Source: Opisthorchis felineus
Taxonomy: Eukaryota; Platyhelminthes; Trematoda; Opisthorchiida; Opisthorchiidae
Assembly: GCA_004794785.1 (NCBI GenBank)
Contig: SJOL01006485.1
Location: 729,627-793,626 of the forward strand
Direction: 5' to 3'
DNA: 64,000 nt
A model generated the notes under the pieces. The model saw nothing but the letters and a program-made list of their open reading frames with translations. It did no database searches and was not told the origin of the DNA. Of the stretch, positions 1 through 11,740 are shown piece by piece. Position numbers and translations under genes: made by a program. Each line of letters starts with the position of its first letter. Within the stretch, counting starts at the first letter, position 1.

Positions 1-492
1 AGAAAGTGAGTGTTCGGTTGTGCAACCAGGGTTCCCATCGAAGAATTTACCCATCACCAGCTGCTTTGGTTAGGTCATATAGTACACATACCGAACGATC
101 GGTTGACGAGGAGAGTGCTGTTCTCTGTGTCCGATTCTGAGTGGCCTAAGCAGAGCGCTGGTCAACATTTGACCTGGCAAAGGGATATGAAGGAGATTAC
201 GAAAAGTCTGGGTGACGTCGGTGCGACTAACCTTCCGGGATTGTGTCCGCGTGATGTCTCCTGTGCATGATTGGAGACACCGCAACATATGGCTGCTAAT
301 CGATGGCGGTTGCTTTGTTTTTGTCAGTTTCTAGTCAGAGTATAAAGGTGACTGTGTTAGGCTGGCACTAATTTCCTTCCCATCCACTTTTATCCTTTTC
401 TTCACAATAAGGCTTTCAAATAAATTACGGCTGTATGGTAGCTGATCATCACTGTTGGACAATGATGTACTTTTCATCATGGGGATGATGAG
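1..492 (+). mobile_element. LINE 3' end (APE-type non-LTR retrotransposon, 5' cut by window edge)
   Basis: This is the C-terminal end of a reverse-transcriptase polyprotein plus its 3' UTR. The frame from about position 10 to the stop at 268-270 reads 'LLWLGHIVHIPNDRL' and later 'MKEITKSLGDVGATNLPG'. These match the tail that follows the RT domain in fluke LINEs, where consensus versions have LGHV.RMPNHRLPRR. After the stop comes a 3' UTR (about 330-490) that is clearly related to the one at 52640-52760: both contain a 'cccatccacttttat' block and an 'ataaggctt.aaataaatt' block. It ends in a GATGAT-type simple tail. The RT core itself lies outside the window. The insert is on the plus strand and is probably an old, dead copy. 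Confidence 0.8.
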
Positions 493-2019
493 AGATAAGA
501 TCAAGAGATAACTAATGTGCATGTGAACCAATGGTGAAACTTGACTGTCACTACCGTTCTTCCTGATGCAGCCTTTCAACAAATCATACCAGTATTATGT
601 ACAATACAATAACTACTGCTCTGTATACCTTATAAGCTTAGTTTATGCACTAGATCTGTGTGATTCATACATAACCGTCGCCTTTTCTTTTTGGCCCTTC
701 TAGTGTTCATTCCTGTTGCCAAAGGTTGCCATTTAAATTTCACATTCTGTGTACGGTTTGTGGTTCTCTTTAAGTCACCCACGTTCTGAATCACCAAAGG
801 TATAAAGTAGAACAAGGCCAACAAAACGCACGAACCCTCAAGAGGAAGCGGAGATAGGCGGTGAAAGCCTAGAGGAAAGATGGACGACGGAGTTAAACAA
901 AGATCGCACACTTGATTACAGGCAAATTTACGCCCCCTAGTAATGAATAACCATAGAGACACTGTTCTGCTATTTGCTTCGGAACGGATTATATGGAATC
1001 CGCAGATTTCCGTATAAACTGAATTTCCACTTTGCGTTTTTGTTTTATTTATTTCTTCGTCTCCGTAATCGCATTCCTACCCCCCCTCCCCACCGATCGA
1101 GAGAGCACATCGCCCCAAAGTCAATAACTTCTTCCCTGTTTATCATGTGACTGCCTCAATAAGACCCAGTACCTTCAAAAAAACATCCCAATGGAAACCA
1201 AACCAAATCATGTTAAAATCTCACTGCATCGTGCAACTCCATATCAATGACTGAATTTCGTCTGTGGACTTATCTAATCAATATTTACGCATGTAAAACT
1301 ACTTTTTCAACCTGTCAACAAAAGGACGAAACCTAGACTCTCATGCGAACATGACTGTACATAGCGTCTCCACTCCAGTTCAGCGAGGCAGATCGCAAAG
1401 ATAATTTCTGTCGCCCTCTTGCTGTTCTTCTTTTCATCTGATTTGCGCACTCCGGCTTTTCATAGCGACAGTGATTAAAAGAGATGCTGCGTGCCACACA
1501 ATTTTTTTCGGATGGCACGCACACATTCGAACGCCACCAATAGCAATGCATTTCCAAGACTGTCTCATATGCGCTGGTCAGCTGTGCGTGACCAAGAAAG
1601 TCTGGTATTGCCTCCGCTAGATAAACATTCTGCAGGGCAAAATCTTTCTGGTTCAGAGCTAGTGATTGCTTTATGGTCTACGTGTCTCCACGAGATTCTA
1701 CGCAGTGTGAATTTCAAATGCAATCTTAAGCCTTGTCTAAAGTCGACCAGCGGATAATTCCTAACCATCATGTGATTAACAACAGAACTGTCGTAGCTAG
1801 CAAGCCTAGCTTTTTTCTGGGATGTCTTCCGAAATTCTGCTTTTGCAGCAACATTCTTTTCGAGCGACTGTGCATACTTTCTACCTACGTTCTCAGATTT
1901 CTTTATAAGCTGGTCCCAAACAGGGTCATAGAAAGCAGATCAGGCGATCAGAGTGGTCCTTAGTCGATCCGAATCGAACGATTCAACAGCTGACTTGCGT
2001 TATTTTCCGACTTAATGTG
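493..2019. other. No recognisable feature
   Basis: Apart from a C-rich run near 1080-1093, I see no coding frame with recognisable content, no repeat shared with the rest of the window and no RNA gene here. The short open frames on both strands have no domain character. Confidence 0.5.
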
Positions 2020-2300
2020 CAGCACCAAGGCCGCCCAATGTTTCAGCTGGTACGATATTCTGAGTAACGGAGCACAGTTTCTTAACAAAACACATTACTT
2101 ACAATGTTGTTGAAAACTCCTCGACAGCCACTACCGATTTCGCTCCTTTTGGGATTCATCAGCTAGGAGCAATACTTGAGTTTCCGTCAGCCTTTTATTT
2201 GACTTGAAAGTCAAACTGCATGTAATTTGAGAAGTACACTAACTTGCAAATTAAGCTGGTGTTAATGTGGACTCATCTGAATCCCTCGTTTATTGCATTC
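2020..2300 (-). repeat. Decayed hammerhead repeat (retrozyme family), minus copy
   Basis: Read on the minus strand, this is a diverged copy of the 293-base unit found at 50.7-51.0 kb. It carries the recognisable blocks for the tail ('gttgaaaactcctcgacag' on the plus strand), the ribozyme and the 'gtttccgtcagcc' block. The ribozyme region is 2127-2169: CTGATGA (complement of 2157-2163) and GAAA (complement of 2138-2141) survive. Stems I and II contain mismatches, so it is unlikely to cleave. Confidence 0.65.
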
Positions 2301-2359
2301 TTCAAGTAGCGCGTCAGGAAGATATACTTTGACATTTCAAACATGGTATCAAATGTAAA

Positions 2360-2550
2360 ATGAAGTGGACTTGTGCACTCAGTTGAAGATGGACTCAGCT
2401 GAGTCCCTTGTTAACACCAAAGTGGCTTGCAAATGAGCATATTTCCTAAGTTGTGTACAATTTAGCTTTCAAGGAGAACCTAAGGTGGACGGGAAATCGA
2501 GAACTATGGCTACCCGAATATGATAATTCATTTCTTAAATTTCCCGGTGG
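2360..2550 (+). repeat. Decayed hammerhead repeat, plus copy
   Basis: This second, oppositely oriented relic matches the family blocks 'cactcagttgaaga', 'cttgcaaatgagc.tatttc' and 'acctaaggtggacgg'. The ribozyme segment (about 2500-2545) is too degraded to fold as a hammerhead. With the minus copy just upstream it forms an inverted pair. Confidence 0.5.
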
Positions 2551-3455
2551 GTACTATATTTCAAGTAACTCATAGATGAGGTGAACTTGTAATTCCCCAC
2601 ATGGCTGGAAACAATGCAGTCCTCTCGACTTGAGGCAGCCGAACAATTTGAGTTAGCCTGATTGTTCAATGATTGTTCAATGGCAGAAAAGTGTCCGACC
2701 TAGTCGAATACGTTTGACGTGAAAGTGAATTCTGGTTTGGGCCTACATGTGTTTTCTTATGCTGGTGTCAAATTCTACACAAAGCAGAGAAAGTTGGATA
2801 TCAATGTACACTACCATCTGCTGATACGGAGCTCTTAAGAAGTTGGGTCGAATGTTTGTGCGCAATTGTTGCATGCACTGACTACTGCCAAGTCGGCTGT
2901 ACTTGACTTTCTGAGTTGATCTTATCGAGCCGTCTACCGCATATGTTTCTGCTAAATCTGATTATTCCAGTTAGTTACATCGCGTATCGTGCTCTTAGAA
3001 ACCGCGAAATGATTCACTCAAGCAGAACAGAAGCCGGATTATCGCACCAACTGGTACAGTATGTATCGCAAGGACAACGATATGGTAATTTTCCTCGAGC
3101 AGTGTTTTAGAACAGTCACCCTCACATCATAAGCCAGATCAAGAGCGGGCCAGTATTTTACCCCGTCCGAGGGAGAGTCCCTCATCCGAGGAAATGACAC
3201 TTCATGAACTATATGCTTGAATCACGATGGGCAAAATATAATCGCAGGGGGAAACATTTACAATGTGTGCAGACTTGGACGACATACAACGCTTACGGCA
3301 ACGGGTCAGTTTGGGAGTACCTGTTATAAAGGGCTTTCCTTTTATGTGTAACAGTGAGTCTTGATTTTCCCTGTATATTCAGACAGGGGTGATGATTACT
3401 TGTCGTTTTTTCAGTTAGAGTGGAGGTAGTCCCTGATTTGTTCGCTGATCTGCAC
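2551..3455. other. No recognisable feature
   Basis: I found no supported gene, RNA or repeat in this interval. Confidence 0.5.
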
Positions 3456-3641
3456 CTTTCGATCGCAAAATTTCCATCATCAATCGAGTTGGCATCATCA
3501 GTGCGTAGATAGGGAGCGCAGTAAAACGTGGCGGTACAGTCACAACAATATAACCACCTAGCACAACCACGCCGCTCCATAACAGCTGACTGATGGTGTC
3601 ATATCGATTAGTGATGAAACGTTTGTGATCAAATCGCCCAG
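3456..3641 (-). CDS. Candidate internal exon, unknown protein
   Basis: On the minus strand an open frame of about 62 codons is bounded by a pyrimidine-rich acceptor ('tggtttgttctgctag') and a donor-like AAG|GTGCAG. The predicted peptide has a hydrophobic stretch (LLWSGVVVLGGYIVV) that could be one membrane segment, followed by a basic tail. The exon length is a multiple of three. No family is recognised. The donor is weak and there is no neighbouring exon, so this may be chance. Confidence 0.2.
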
Positions 3642-5127
3642 CTAGCAGAACAAACCAACGACCACATACCCACTTACTGTGCATAAGTTATATACCATTC
3701 AGGATGTCTAAAGCGTTGACTTCCCGAGTACGATTATCACCCGCTGCCCAACATGCGACTGGTTAATGGCAGTCTCAGCAACGAGGTTGGTGTCATTTAG
3801 TTGAACCCCAACTCAAACTGGCCTCAACAGTATTTCCCATATCCAGAGTACCTTGTATAGTACAACTCGTCCTTCTCGCCTTTTATATATATCATGGCTG
3901 ACTGATTTGCCTTTCGAAGTGAATTATTTCATCTCAAAAGGACGGTGAATTCATTGTAGCAAAGTGAATAGGAACTAGGTGAAAGTTTGAATGTTATACT
4001 TCGTGTATACCGCAAATCGCAACAACAGAGGTCAGTTATTGAAGTGTCCAACTTCGAATATCCTGTGGCGCTGACACAGATCACACGGTTGATCGCATTG
4101 GTCACTTCAAGACACTGATTATCACACAATAGTGAGCAGATTTGAATCGGTTATCGCCGTGATTCGTTGAGGCAACCAAAAACTAAAAGAATGACATCTT
4201 ACCTGTGGAGTACGAAAAGGTATACGATTTACCACAAAGTTCTTGTTACATGCATTCGGATCGTAATTTTATGTGTCTTGAACGGCAGTCATTTTGTGAC
4301 TAACCTAGTCCGTTCGACAAAATGAAGTATGCTTAAATACTAACTGGTTTCTAATATCTATCCAGAACGGTTCATTGAGCTTCCTGATTCTGCTATATCC
4401 AAAAAATGATTGCACAGAACCTTTGTTCATTTTTTACGAGTCAATGGTCGCTGGATATTAAATACGAGTTTAAATCAGCTCGCAGACGAGTTCACATTGC
4501 TGTAGGACTGTGAATTACCAAAACTGTCTGATGTGTATTTCTCTTGAAACATGAGCGTAGTTCACTAGGCCTTCATGCCACTCACGTAACTCGTCGGTTT
4601 GTTTTTGCAGCTGAAGAACAACTCAGTATCTATCAGAACATATGAAATTATAGTACGTTTTTCGAGCCATAGCGAAACTGTTTCCAAGCCACGACCCTGC
4701 TTTTGTTTCGTGGTCAAAAGACTGTTGCCAAGTGGATCTGATGTCTTCGTCACGAGTACGGTTACGAAACGTGAGAGTTCTGTGAGGCAGTGAGGCACCA
4801 CTGAACAAAGTTCACAAAACTATGTAGTGCACACAAAGGTTTGGAGTTTGATTGGTCCACATGGTCCTGGTCACATGACTTTATCTCTCACATACAGTTG
4901 TCGCTAAGTTGAACTTTGTTGCTACCTCTGGTTTGTGTGTAATCTACGCGTTTTTCATCTTGTGGCTGGGGAGATCAGGACAACACCATCGTTTTTCGAC
5001 AGGCATTGTAACTGTACTAAAGCTGTGTCCAGAGTCAACGCGCATCTTGTCCTGGTGCACAGACTTCAGTTCTGCGATGATCCTGTGAGACACACTGGCT
5101 GGGGCTTAACTCAGCCATTACCGAAAG
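3642..5127. other. No firm feature; possible 5' flank of LINE
   Basis: A good acceptor-like string (gtttgtttttgcag) ends at 4610 and is followed by about 60 open codons on the plus strand, but no family is recognised. The stretch 4830-5127 could be the 5' leader of the LINE that begins downstream. I cannot fix its boundary. Confidence 0.4.
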
Positions 5128-5167
5128 GCCGATGAGGAGCTGTCCGACGAGAAACGTCGGGTTCCTG
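5128..5167 (+). ncRNA. Hammerhead-like motif / hairpin upstream of LINE
   Basis: The sequence has CGATGAG, then a GGA-GCTG-TCC mini stem, then a perfect 6-bp hairpin (CCGACG, loop agaaa, CGTCGG) that contains GAAACGTC. GAAACGTC is the form the 3' core and minimal palindromic stem III (ACGT) take in many metazoan hammerheads. The first core block is CCGATGA instead of CTGATGA, and extra bases separate stem II from GAAA, so as it stands it does not fit an active hammerhead. It lies about 400 bases upstream of the first recognisable endonuclease codons of the LINE. Confidence 0.3.
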
Positions 5168-5559
5168 TACCAATAAGGCGGTCTGGAAGTAAGGTAGTGC
5201 TAATCTCTGTCCAGGACTGTGAGAACTGTAAGGCGTTTCTCATGGCGATCAGCTTCTCCATATTTATCGAGGCGGTAGTGTTGTCTTTCCCCGAAGAAGG
5301 ACAGGTGAGAAAAAGCTGACCGTCCAATGGCTGACAGTGACTGCCGGAGAATTACCCGGTACGGTCTAAATACTTTAGAACTTCAAGATTCCGGTGCTGT
5401 TCAAGAGGCAGTCACTGCGCACAACAGCATTTAGAGCCAGTGTTTTGCCTTACTTCCTGCTTCCTCAGGCTAGGCTACCATTTCAGTGACCAGTAGTTAA
5501 GACCTTAAGGCGGATGTACCGGGGTGAAGTGCCCGAAAGAAGTCACAGGTGATACAGAT

Positions 5560-8380
5560 TACGGCCTGAAATATGGAAACTCGTGACTCTTCTGGATAAA
5601 CTGCTCTTGTTGCAAAAGAACTCGAAAGCTACAGAACAGACCTTGTTGCACTTAGTGATGTCCTGTCAGCTGATCAAGAGAAGCTACCAGACGCTGACTC
5701 CGGTTGCACTTCCTACTGAGTGGAACGACACAAGAAAGCCGATGTGAACACGGCGTCGGTTTTGCAGTTGCAGGTCACTTAAAACAAAACAAAAAAACAA
5801 TCAATGAACCAAACTACATCAACTCGAGAATGGGGAAATTCCGGTTCCGAGTCTCAACGGCAAAGCTTGACACATTTATCAGAGCCTATGCCTCCAGAAT
5901 CTCAAATTCAGATAAGGAAAAGAATGAATTCTATGGTCAGCTGTAGAATTTGATCAGATCTGTACTTCTGTCTGTGGGGCGACTCTAATGTTCGGGTTGG
6001 CAAGTACTGGGAAGATTGGAAGAAGATACTGAGTTCATTTGGAATCAGATCAATGGACAACAAAGATGGAAAGTTACGTAAGCTGTGTGCAGCGTTTGAA
6101 CTTTCAATAACAAACACGTAGTTCAACGTTGGGTGAACGTAGCTTGGACGTGGACTGATGCAAGAAGAGGATGCGAACACCTAATAGGTGATATCAGTGA
6201 GCGGCACGCAGATCTCCATAATGCAGTGACCACAAAAGTGATGCGCGGAGCTGAAGTCAATACGCATCGTTTCCTCGTACGTTCACGACACTTAGAAAGC
6301 TGTCAGTCCTTGGACCAGGAGGAATCCTATTCAACTCTGGTGTAAGAAGACTAAAGAATTAGGGATATGCACCGACATTTTGTGAAGTTTTAACGCAAAA
6401 GCTGGTGGCTGACCCAGTACCAGAGACCCGAAAGCCCGTGGGCCCGAATGTGAACACATCCAGGCATCTGCTTTCAATACAGTTGGACCGAAGGCAAAAC
6501 GGAGGTTTGGTTGGTTTGATAAAAGTGACCAATAGATCTTCACTTCGACGTCAGAGAATAATTTGACATTTTCCAAATCACGCCAAGATCTAGCAAACAC
6601 AGGCCCGAGAGCAACTCAGAAGCGTCAAGGATATCTTCGGGAAACAAAGAAGGAACGATGAACCAGACGAAATGAGAAGCCCCAGTCATACGCGGATCAC
6701 CATCACCACAACAAAAACTCTTTGCCAGATTAAAAGACGCCTGTAGATCGAAGATTCGATAACTTCAGCTGACAGAAAAACAACCCTCCAAAAAACTTGA
6801 TAATTTCGACAGGATTCCAGAAACACTATGCGGCGGGCCAGGGGATGTCGGTTTGAACTATACAAAACACCTGTCTCAACATAAAGAATACCTACTTGGC
6901 TGACTTAAATTAAACCGCAGGACTGCTGAAAACCACAAACCAACTGAAAAATGGGAGAGCAACAAGAGTGGAAGGCTGGTCCTCAGAACTCTTCAAGCTA
7001 GGAGAATCAACACTCCAGAACGGACTTCTGTACCTGCTATAGAGAATTTGGGAGATACAAAATCCCAAGGATGCAACAACAATCCTACTGTATGGAGGAA
7101 AAGGAAGTCAACGGAATAGGAGAATCCACCGCGGAATGAGTCTCCAATGAACAGCCTCCAATGGACTAGTCAATGGTATTCTGGAAGAAAACATTCCCGA
7201 AGTGCACTTTGGGTTGGAAACTGTTGAAGTGATTTATTTGTTAACTTCTATGGCAGGGTAATCCAACAATTGTCGTGAACAATTATGTGGACTTCCTGTG
7301 GACTTCACAAAAGCAGTCGACTCAGCTAAGAGAGAGGCACTCTGATCGTTCTACCAAAGTTTGTCTGTCCGGACATTTAACTTCCTCAAAACCCTTCATG
7401 CTGGAACTCAGCCTCGTCTGTGCACCTATGAAAACATCTACATTGAATTGGAAAGCGATACAGAATTGAAGTGAGGTTGCTCTCTTGCCCGAGTCCTGTT
7501 CAGCACTTATTTGACACCCGTCTGTGCAGAGACGTCCTGCAGTTTCGGAGGTGATATACCCGCATAATAAAGTCCGGTTGGTTGTTTATACTTTTCGGAG
7601 CATTTCCTGGTTAAATCAAGACTGCCATTAGCGGATGATTGCGCCTTCTTTTCACACTGTGAAGCAGAATCACAGTGGTGAACTACGGCGACTGGTCAAG
7701 CGGAATCTTCTTAAATATAGAGTGCTTTCATAAAATTCTTATCTTTTATCAGCCTGCATCAGGAGCCAAGCGTGGAACCCCAAGTACACAGCTAAATAAT
7801 AGCGAGACAGAATAGTGCATGGATTTCGACTTTCTTGACACTACACTGTCTACAGACCTAACACCTGGTGAAGAACCGAACACGCAAACTGCAAACGGTT
7901 GCTTTGAAAGACGAATCTGGGGTAGCCATCACTTGCGCATAGACACCGGGATTTCAGTGTATCAGGCTTTTGTACTGCCTTCACTACTACACAACATGGA
8001 GACTAGGATGACATGCACGCTACATTTCCGGCTTCTCGACAGAATTTACGCGCACTGTCTACGGAAGATCTTCCGGATTAAATGGACCGATAGAATACAG
8101 AATACAGAAGTTCTTCGAAGAGCAAACGCTATGGAGTTTAATGCACTCTGAGCCGAGCTCAGCTCCACTGGTTAGGCCACTTGAAACAAATGACCGAAAT
8201 TCATCTCCCAAAGCATCTTGTGTATGGTCAGTTGAAGAGTGAGTCTCGAAATCGGTGCAGCCTTCAGGTAAGTTTGAAAAACTGTAACTCCCGTTTTGTG
8301 TCACGTGAAGACATGACACTCGACAGAATGGTCTGGAGAAAGGTGATCGAAATAAAGGTGAGCAGCTTTGAGAGGTGACA
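5560..8380 (+). mobile_element. Nearly full-length but decayed APE-type LINE ORF2
   Basis: This is a degraded polyprotein with an apurinic-like endonuclease followed by reverse transcriptase. In order, across several frames, I see 'TALVAKELESYRTDLVALS' near 5600 (the endonuclease N-terminus, ALSETR-type). Then come 'MGKFRFRVSTAKLDTFI' at 5830, 'GDSNVRVGKYW' near 5970 (GDFNARVG motif) and 'LSITNT' near 6100. 'VMRGAEVNTHRFLVRSR' near 6240 is where the usual TDH motif has become NTH. RT remnants follow: 'GWSSELFKLGE' near 6980, 'VDFTKAVDSAKREAL' near 7300 (motif A), 'GCSLARVLFSTYL' near 7480 (motif B) and 'LPLADDCAFF' near 7630 (ADD box). The post-RT tail 'ISVYQAFVLPSLLHNMET' (7950-8010) runs to 'DRMVWRKVIEIKVSSFE' near 8370. 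Stops and frameshifts throughout mean it is inactive. Confidence 0.85.
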
Positions 8381-10264
8381 CATCTGAATTCTTGAGAACA
8401 AGTTATCCATTTGGAAGTGGCTCGATTTCTTCAGTTCAGCATCGAACTTATTGGCTCGCGTAACACGCAGACACACATGCTTTGGTAGGATAGGCCTTGT
8501 GGGTGGCCAGCGTACACACCGGTCCAGCCGATAAGCTTAACCATCTGGGACCCAGATAAGTTTGTTCCATTTTCTAATGACTATCAGCCTGACATTATAA
8601 TTTCAAGGTTAACAATGGCAGGAGTGATGTAGTATCCCCATGTTACCTAGTACGACCTTGACGGTGTGTTGAAGGCGGCTTCGGGTAACAAATGCATGGT
8701 ACTCTACTGAAGGCGGTGCAGTATTACGCTGAAACGCCAAGGAAATGACGAATAAAACCAGAACTTCTGGAATAAACTGGTGCCCGTTATTACGTCACCA
8801 TGTTTAGAGCTACCGATTGTCGATCTTTTACCCTCAGATCTGTATCTATAAGAGCTTGAATGAAACTCTACAGTCGTCTCCGCACACTATCAGTGATCTT
8901 CGCACTAGTTTGATCCCCACTGTTCGGTAAATCCAATTCCGATGTCAGGCTTTCATGAATCTGGTGCTATCCCAAGTGAATGTCTCTGAAAGGAATGTTC
9001 TACCAAGAAGGTTGTACAATTGTTCAGGACCAAATTCTTTGATTCACGAGAGACAGTCTACGCCCCAGCAGATCGTTCGCAAGAAGAACGAGATCTTGGG
9101 AGACCCAGAGTCTGGCCGTTATTTTTGTTGCCAGTAATGTGTATCATATAATAGTTGCTGTCATCCGAGGAAGCATCACCACCCAACCCTATGAACCGCT
9201 TCAGTGGTTTGCCAATGAATTATTCTGGTTCGATTTACTCTGTTTTTACATTACTATTTTGTGTGCACTGTGTTTTATTACGTTAGAGTGTATTGTATTA
9301 GATCGTATTATACTATAATTGTATTGTTTTGTGCTCTGATTGATCTAACTTGTTTTTGTGTTTCTTGCGCACATATACAAATGACCCACCGTAAAATCTC
9401 GCATTAGGCCTATAACGGCTCCAGAGGTGACTCTACGAACGACTACTCTGACTACTGGCCACCACTAGCTAGCCACATGTTTGTGCCCCAGGAGCGTCTC
9501 ATGAGTGGAACGGGCCACCTGACCACATTACGCGTACAATGTTCACCTTAACTGTTCACCTCTCCCCACTTAAAAGTTACTAGTCAATAATTGGGAATGT
9601 TGATTACTTTACAACTGTCCTCTTCGGTCTTACTCCTTCAAGTTTACACCGGGTATAAGATGCCCAGTTGGATGCATATGCGACTAAGCGACAACCTCAT
9701 GTTCCATTCTCTCTATCTTGCGTAGGAATCTATTGGTATTTTTCGATGCGACAGGTCAATATGGTGACGGCTGCCAGGCGACCATAGCCTATGTATGAAT
9801 AGGTATTCTTATCATCAAAGTGTAATTTCAGGACCGGATTGCAATCGAATATAGTTTGCTCTTCTTGCTCACTCAGGATCGGCATCAGAAGACAGACCCG
9901 CAATAGTACACTCAGTTGGTTAAACAGAGTTAGCAAAAAAGAGTTTACATGAGAAAGTGAAAAGCTTGGGTGGAATAGCGAAACATAATTCGTTTGAGCA
10001 GTGGCGACAGTTGAAGTGCAATTAGCGTCCCCAAAAATCACATGATGATGTAATCAAAAGAACCTAACTGGTCACCTATTCCCGTGTTCCGACACCTTTG
10101 CCTACTGTGTACTTACAGCATTGAAGGTTAAATCCCTGCAATGCGCCCAAGACAGTTTGTCCTACGAGGAAAATATTATGGCCTAGAGGCTTTGAAACCA
10201 AATCCGAGTAGTTGCACCTTCATATCGTATACGCATGTGGAACCATTCTCAAAAAACAAGGAAT
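8381..10264. other. Mostly featureless; weak LTR-element hint
   Basis: An open frame at 8955-9137 has V.V...GP spacing faintly like the C-terminus of Ty3/gypsy integrase, but I would not call it. The tract 9270-9370 is T-rich and built around TGTATT/GTATTA strings. Nothing else is recognised. Confidence 0.35.
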
Positions 10265-10470
10265 CATCTTCTTGACATAGCACACTACTCACATGGTTGG
10301 TGAAAACTTCTCAACACCCCCCCAAGTTTTGTGCTCCTTGAGACTTATCAAATAGGTGTGGTCCCCGAGTTTCCACCAACCTTAGGTTCTGTTTCAGTAC
10401 CAGGTTGCACGAGATTGGCACAATACGCTCAGTTGCACACTGAATCGGTACCAATAAGCGGCTAAACTGA
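10265..10470 (-). repeat. Decayed hammerhead repeat, minus copy
   Basis: On the minus strand this carries the family blocks 'ggttggtgaaaacttctcaac' (as read on plus) and 'ccccgagtttccaccaacct'. The ribozyme segment between them is heavily mutated (plus 'gagacttatcaaataggtg') and no longer has the core. Confidence 0.55.
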
Positions 10471-10479
10471 AGCCCGGCA

Positions 10480-10850
10480 GTAGAATAGCATCAATTGAGT
10501 TTGCAAACGAGTGTATTTCGGGAACTGCGTACAAATAGGGTTCAAGTAAAACACAAGATTGATCAAAACTTCCGGGCTACACCTACACGATTAGCCTCAA
10601 GAAGAGTGAAACCGCTGGTGGCTGTCGAAGAGCTTTCAGCGACACAGTAAGTGGCGTGTTCCTCTCGGAAAATACCCCGCGACATCTCGCGTATAGTACC
10701 AATTGAAGCTGCCTTTGTGCAGCACAGTCAGTCAAAGAATGCCACAGACGACAGATTCAGCTAAGATTCAATCGAGCCTCCAGTTAGTACCAAATTCGTC
10801 TGCGAATGAGTGCGTTCCGCCAAGCAGAGGCCCATGTTAAGGCAATTAAA
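10480..10850 (+). repeat. Tandem relic of the hammerhead repeat, 1.3 units
   Basis: A plus-strand partial unit starts at 'gcaaacgagtgtatttcgg' and leads into a degraded ribozyme near 10588-10632 (CGATTAG for CTGATGA; GAAA retained, then CCGCTGGTGGC). The block 'gtcgaagagctttcagc' and most of a second unit follow, ending near 10850 with 'ctgcgaatgagtgcgttccg'. The order ribozyme - full spacer - start of next unit shows that this locus was once a tandem, like the one at 50.6 kb. Confidence 0.65.
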
Positions 10851-11569
10851 GTGCCTCTTTCAAATGACAATTTTTTCCGCACAATCTGTCGACTCAGAGT
10901 CATGTAGATAGGTGAAACAGACGGGTGTAACCTCGCCTCTAATTGCGATAGGTCAGTACTCGTAGTGAGCCGTATGATCCAAAACCCTGTAGATATATTG
11001 ACGATATTCTCTAAACCCTCGTTTGTTACAGACTGAAGTCAGTGGTAGTGGTGACCTGACAATAAAGACTGCTAGTTGAGTTTACTCACTGGTTGGACTG
11101 ATAAACTTTTATACAGCTGTTTTTCGAAATTTCTTGAATCTCAAAAAGCTGAAGAACAACGTTATAATTTACGGTGTATGGAGTCCAAATATAAACCTAA
11201 TCTGATCGTTTTCTGGAAGTGGGGATTCTTTATTTGGACCGGTGTTTCTGTAATCGCACCATTTTCCCCACAATTTGGCGTGCAGTTGGGTTGCCAGTTT
11301 TAGGTCATGTTCAATGCGATGAGAATCCGATTGGCGAAAAATGATAATAGAATCGTGACTCGCTTCCTCCTCTCTTGGAGTGCAAATAGGTCACAGGGTG
11401 TGATATTTAGCCACGAAAATCCGCAGGTTACGGTTCAAAGATACAATGAAAACCAACCTCAATGTTGCGCCATTCAATCGGGAGTTAACTAACTATCTCA
11501 CCGGTGGCAAACGTTTCAGTTAACGAAATTGTTTATTACCTATAGATGGCTCGCAGAATATGAAGGGAC
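10851..11569. other. No recognisable feature
   Basis: I see no supported feature. The short frames at 11076-11490 have no recognisable content. Confidence 0.45.
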
Positions 11570-11740
11570 ACTCTCTAGATATAACACATTATTCATAAAG
11601 TCGCTAAGGACTCTTCGACAGTCCATGACCGCTTTTTCCGTTCTTAGGGCTCAGTATTACCAACGAGAGATTTGGTTAGATTCAGTCGAGCCTCCCATTA
11701 AAACCATTTCAGCATACAAATGAGAGTGTTTGGCGAAGTG
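11570..11740. repeat. Rearranged hammerhead-repeat fragment
   Basis: The first half (to about 11675) reads as a minus-strand family piece ('gactcttcgacagtccatgaccg'-like). The second half ('cagtcgagcctcccattaaaacc' then 'aatgagagtgtttggcgaag') reads as a plus-strand piece. This is an old inverted fusion. Confidence 0.45.

Noticed and set aside
8955..9137. Possible gypsy integrase C-terminus
   Set aside because: Only V.V...GP spacing agrees; no chromodomain, no LTR ends and no upstream pol.
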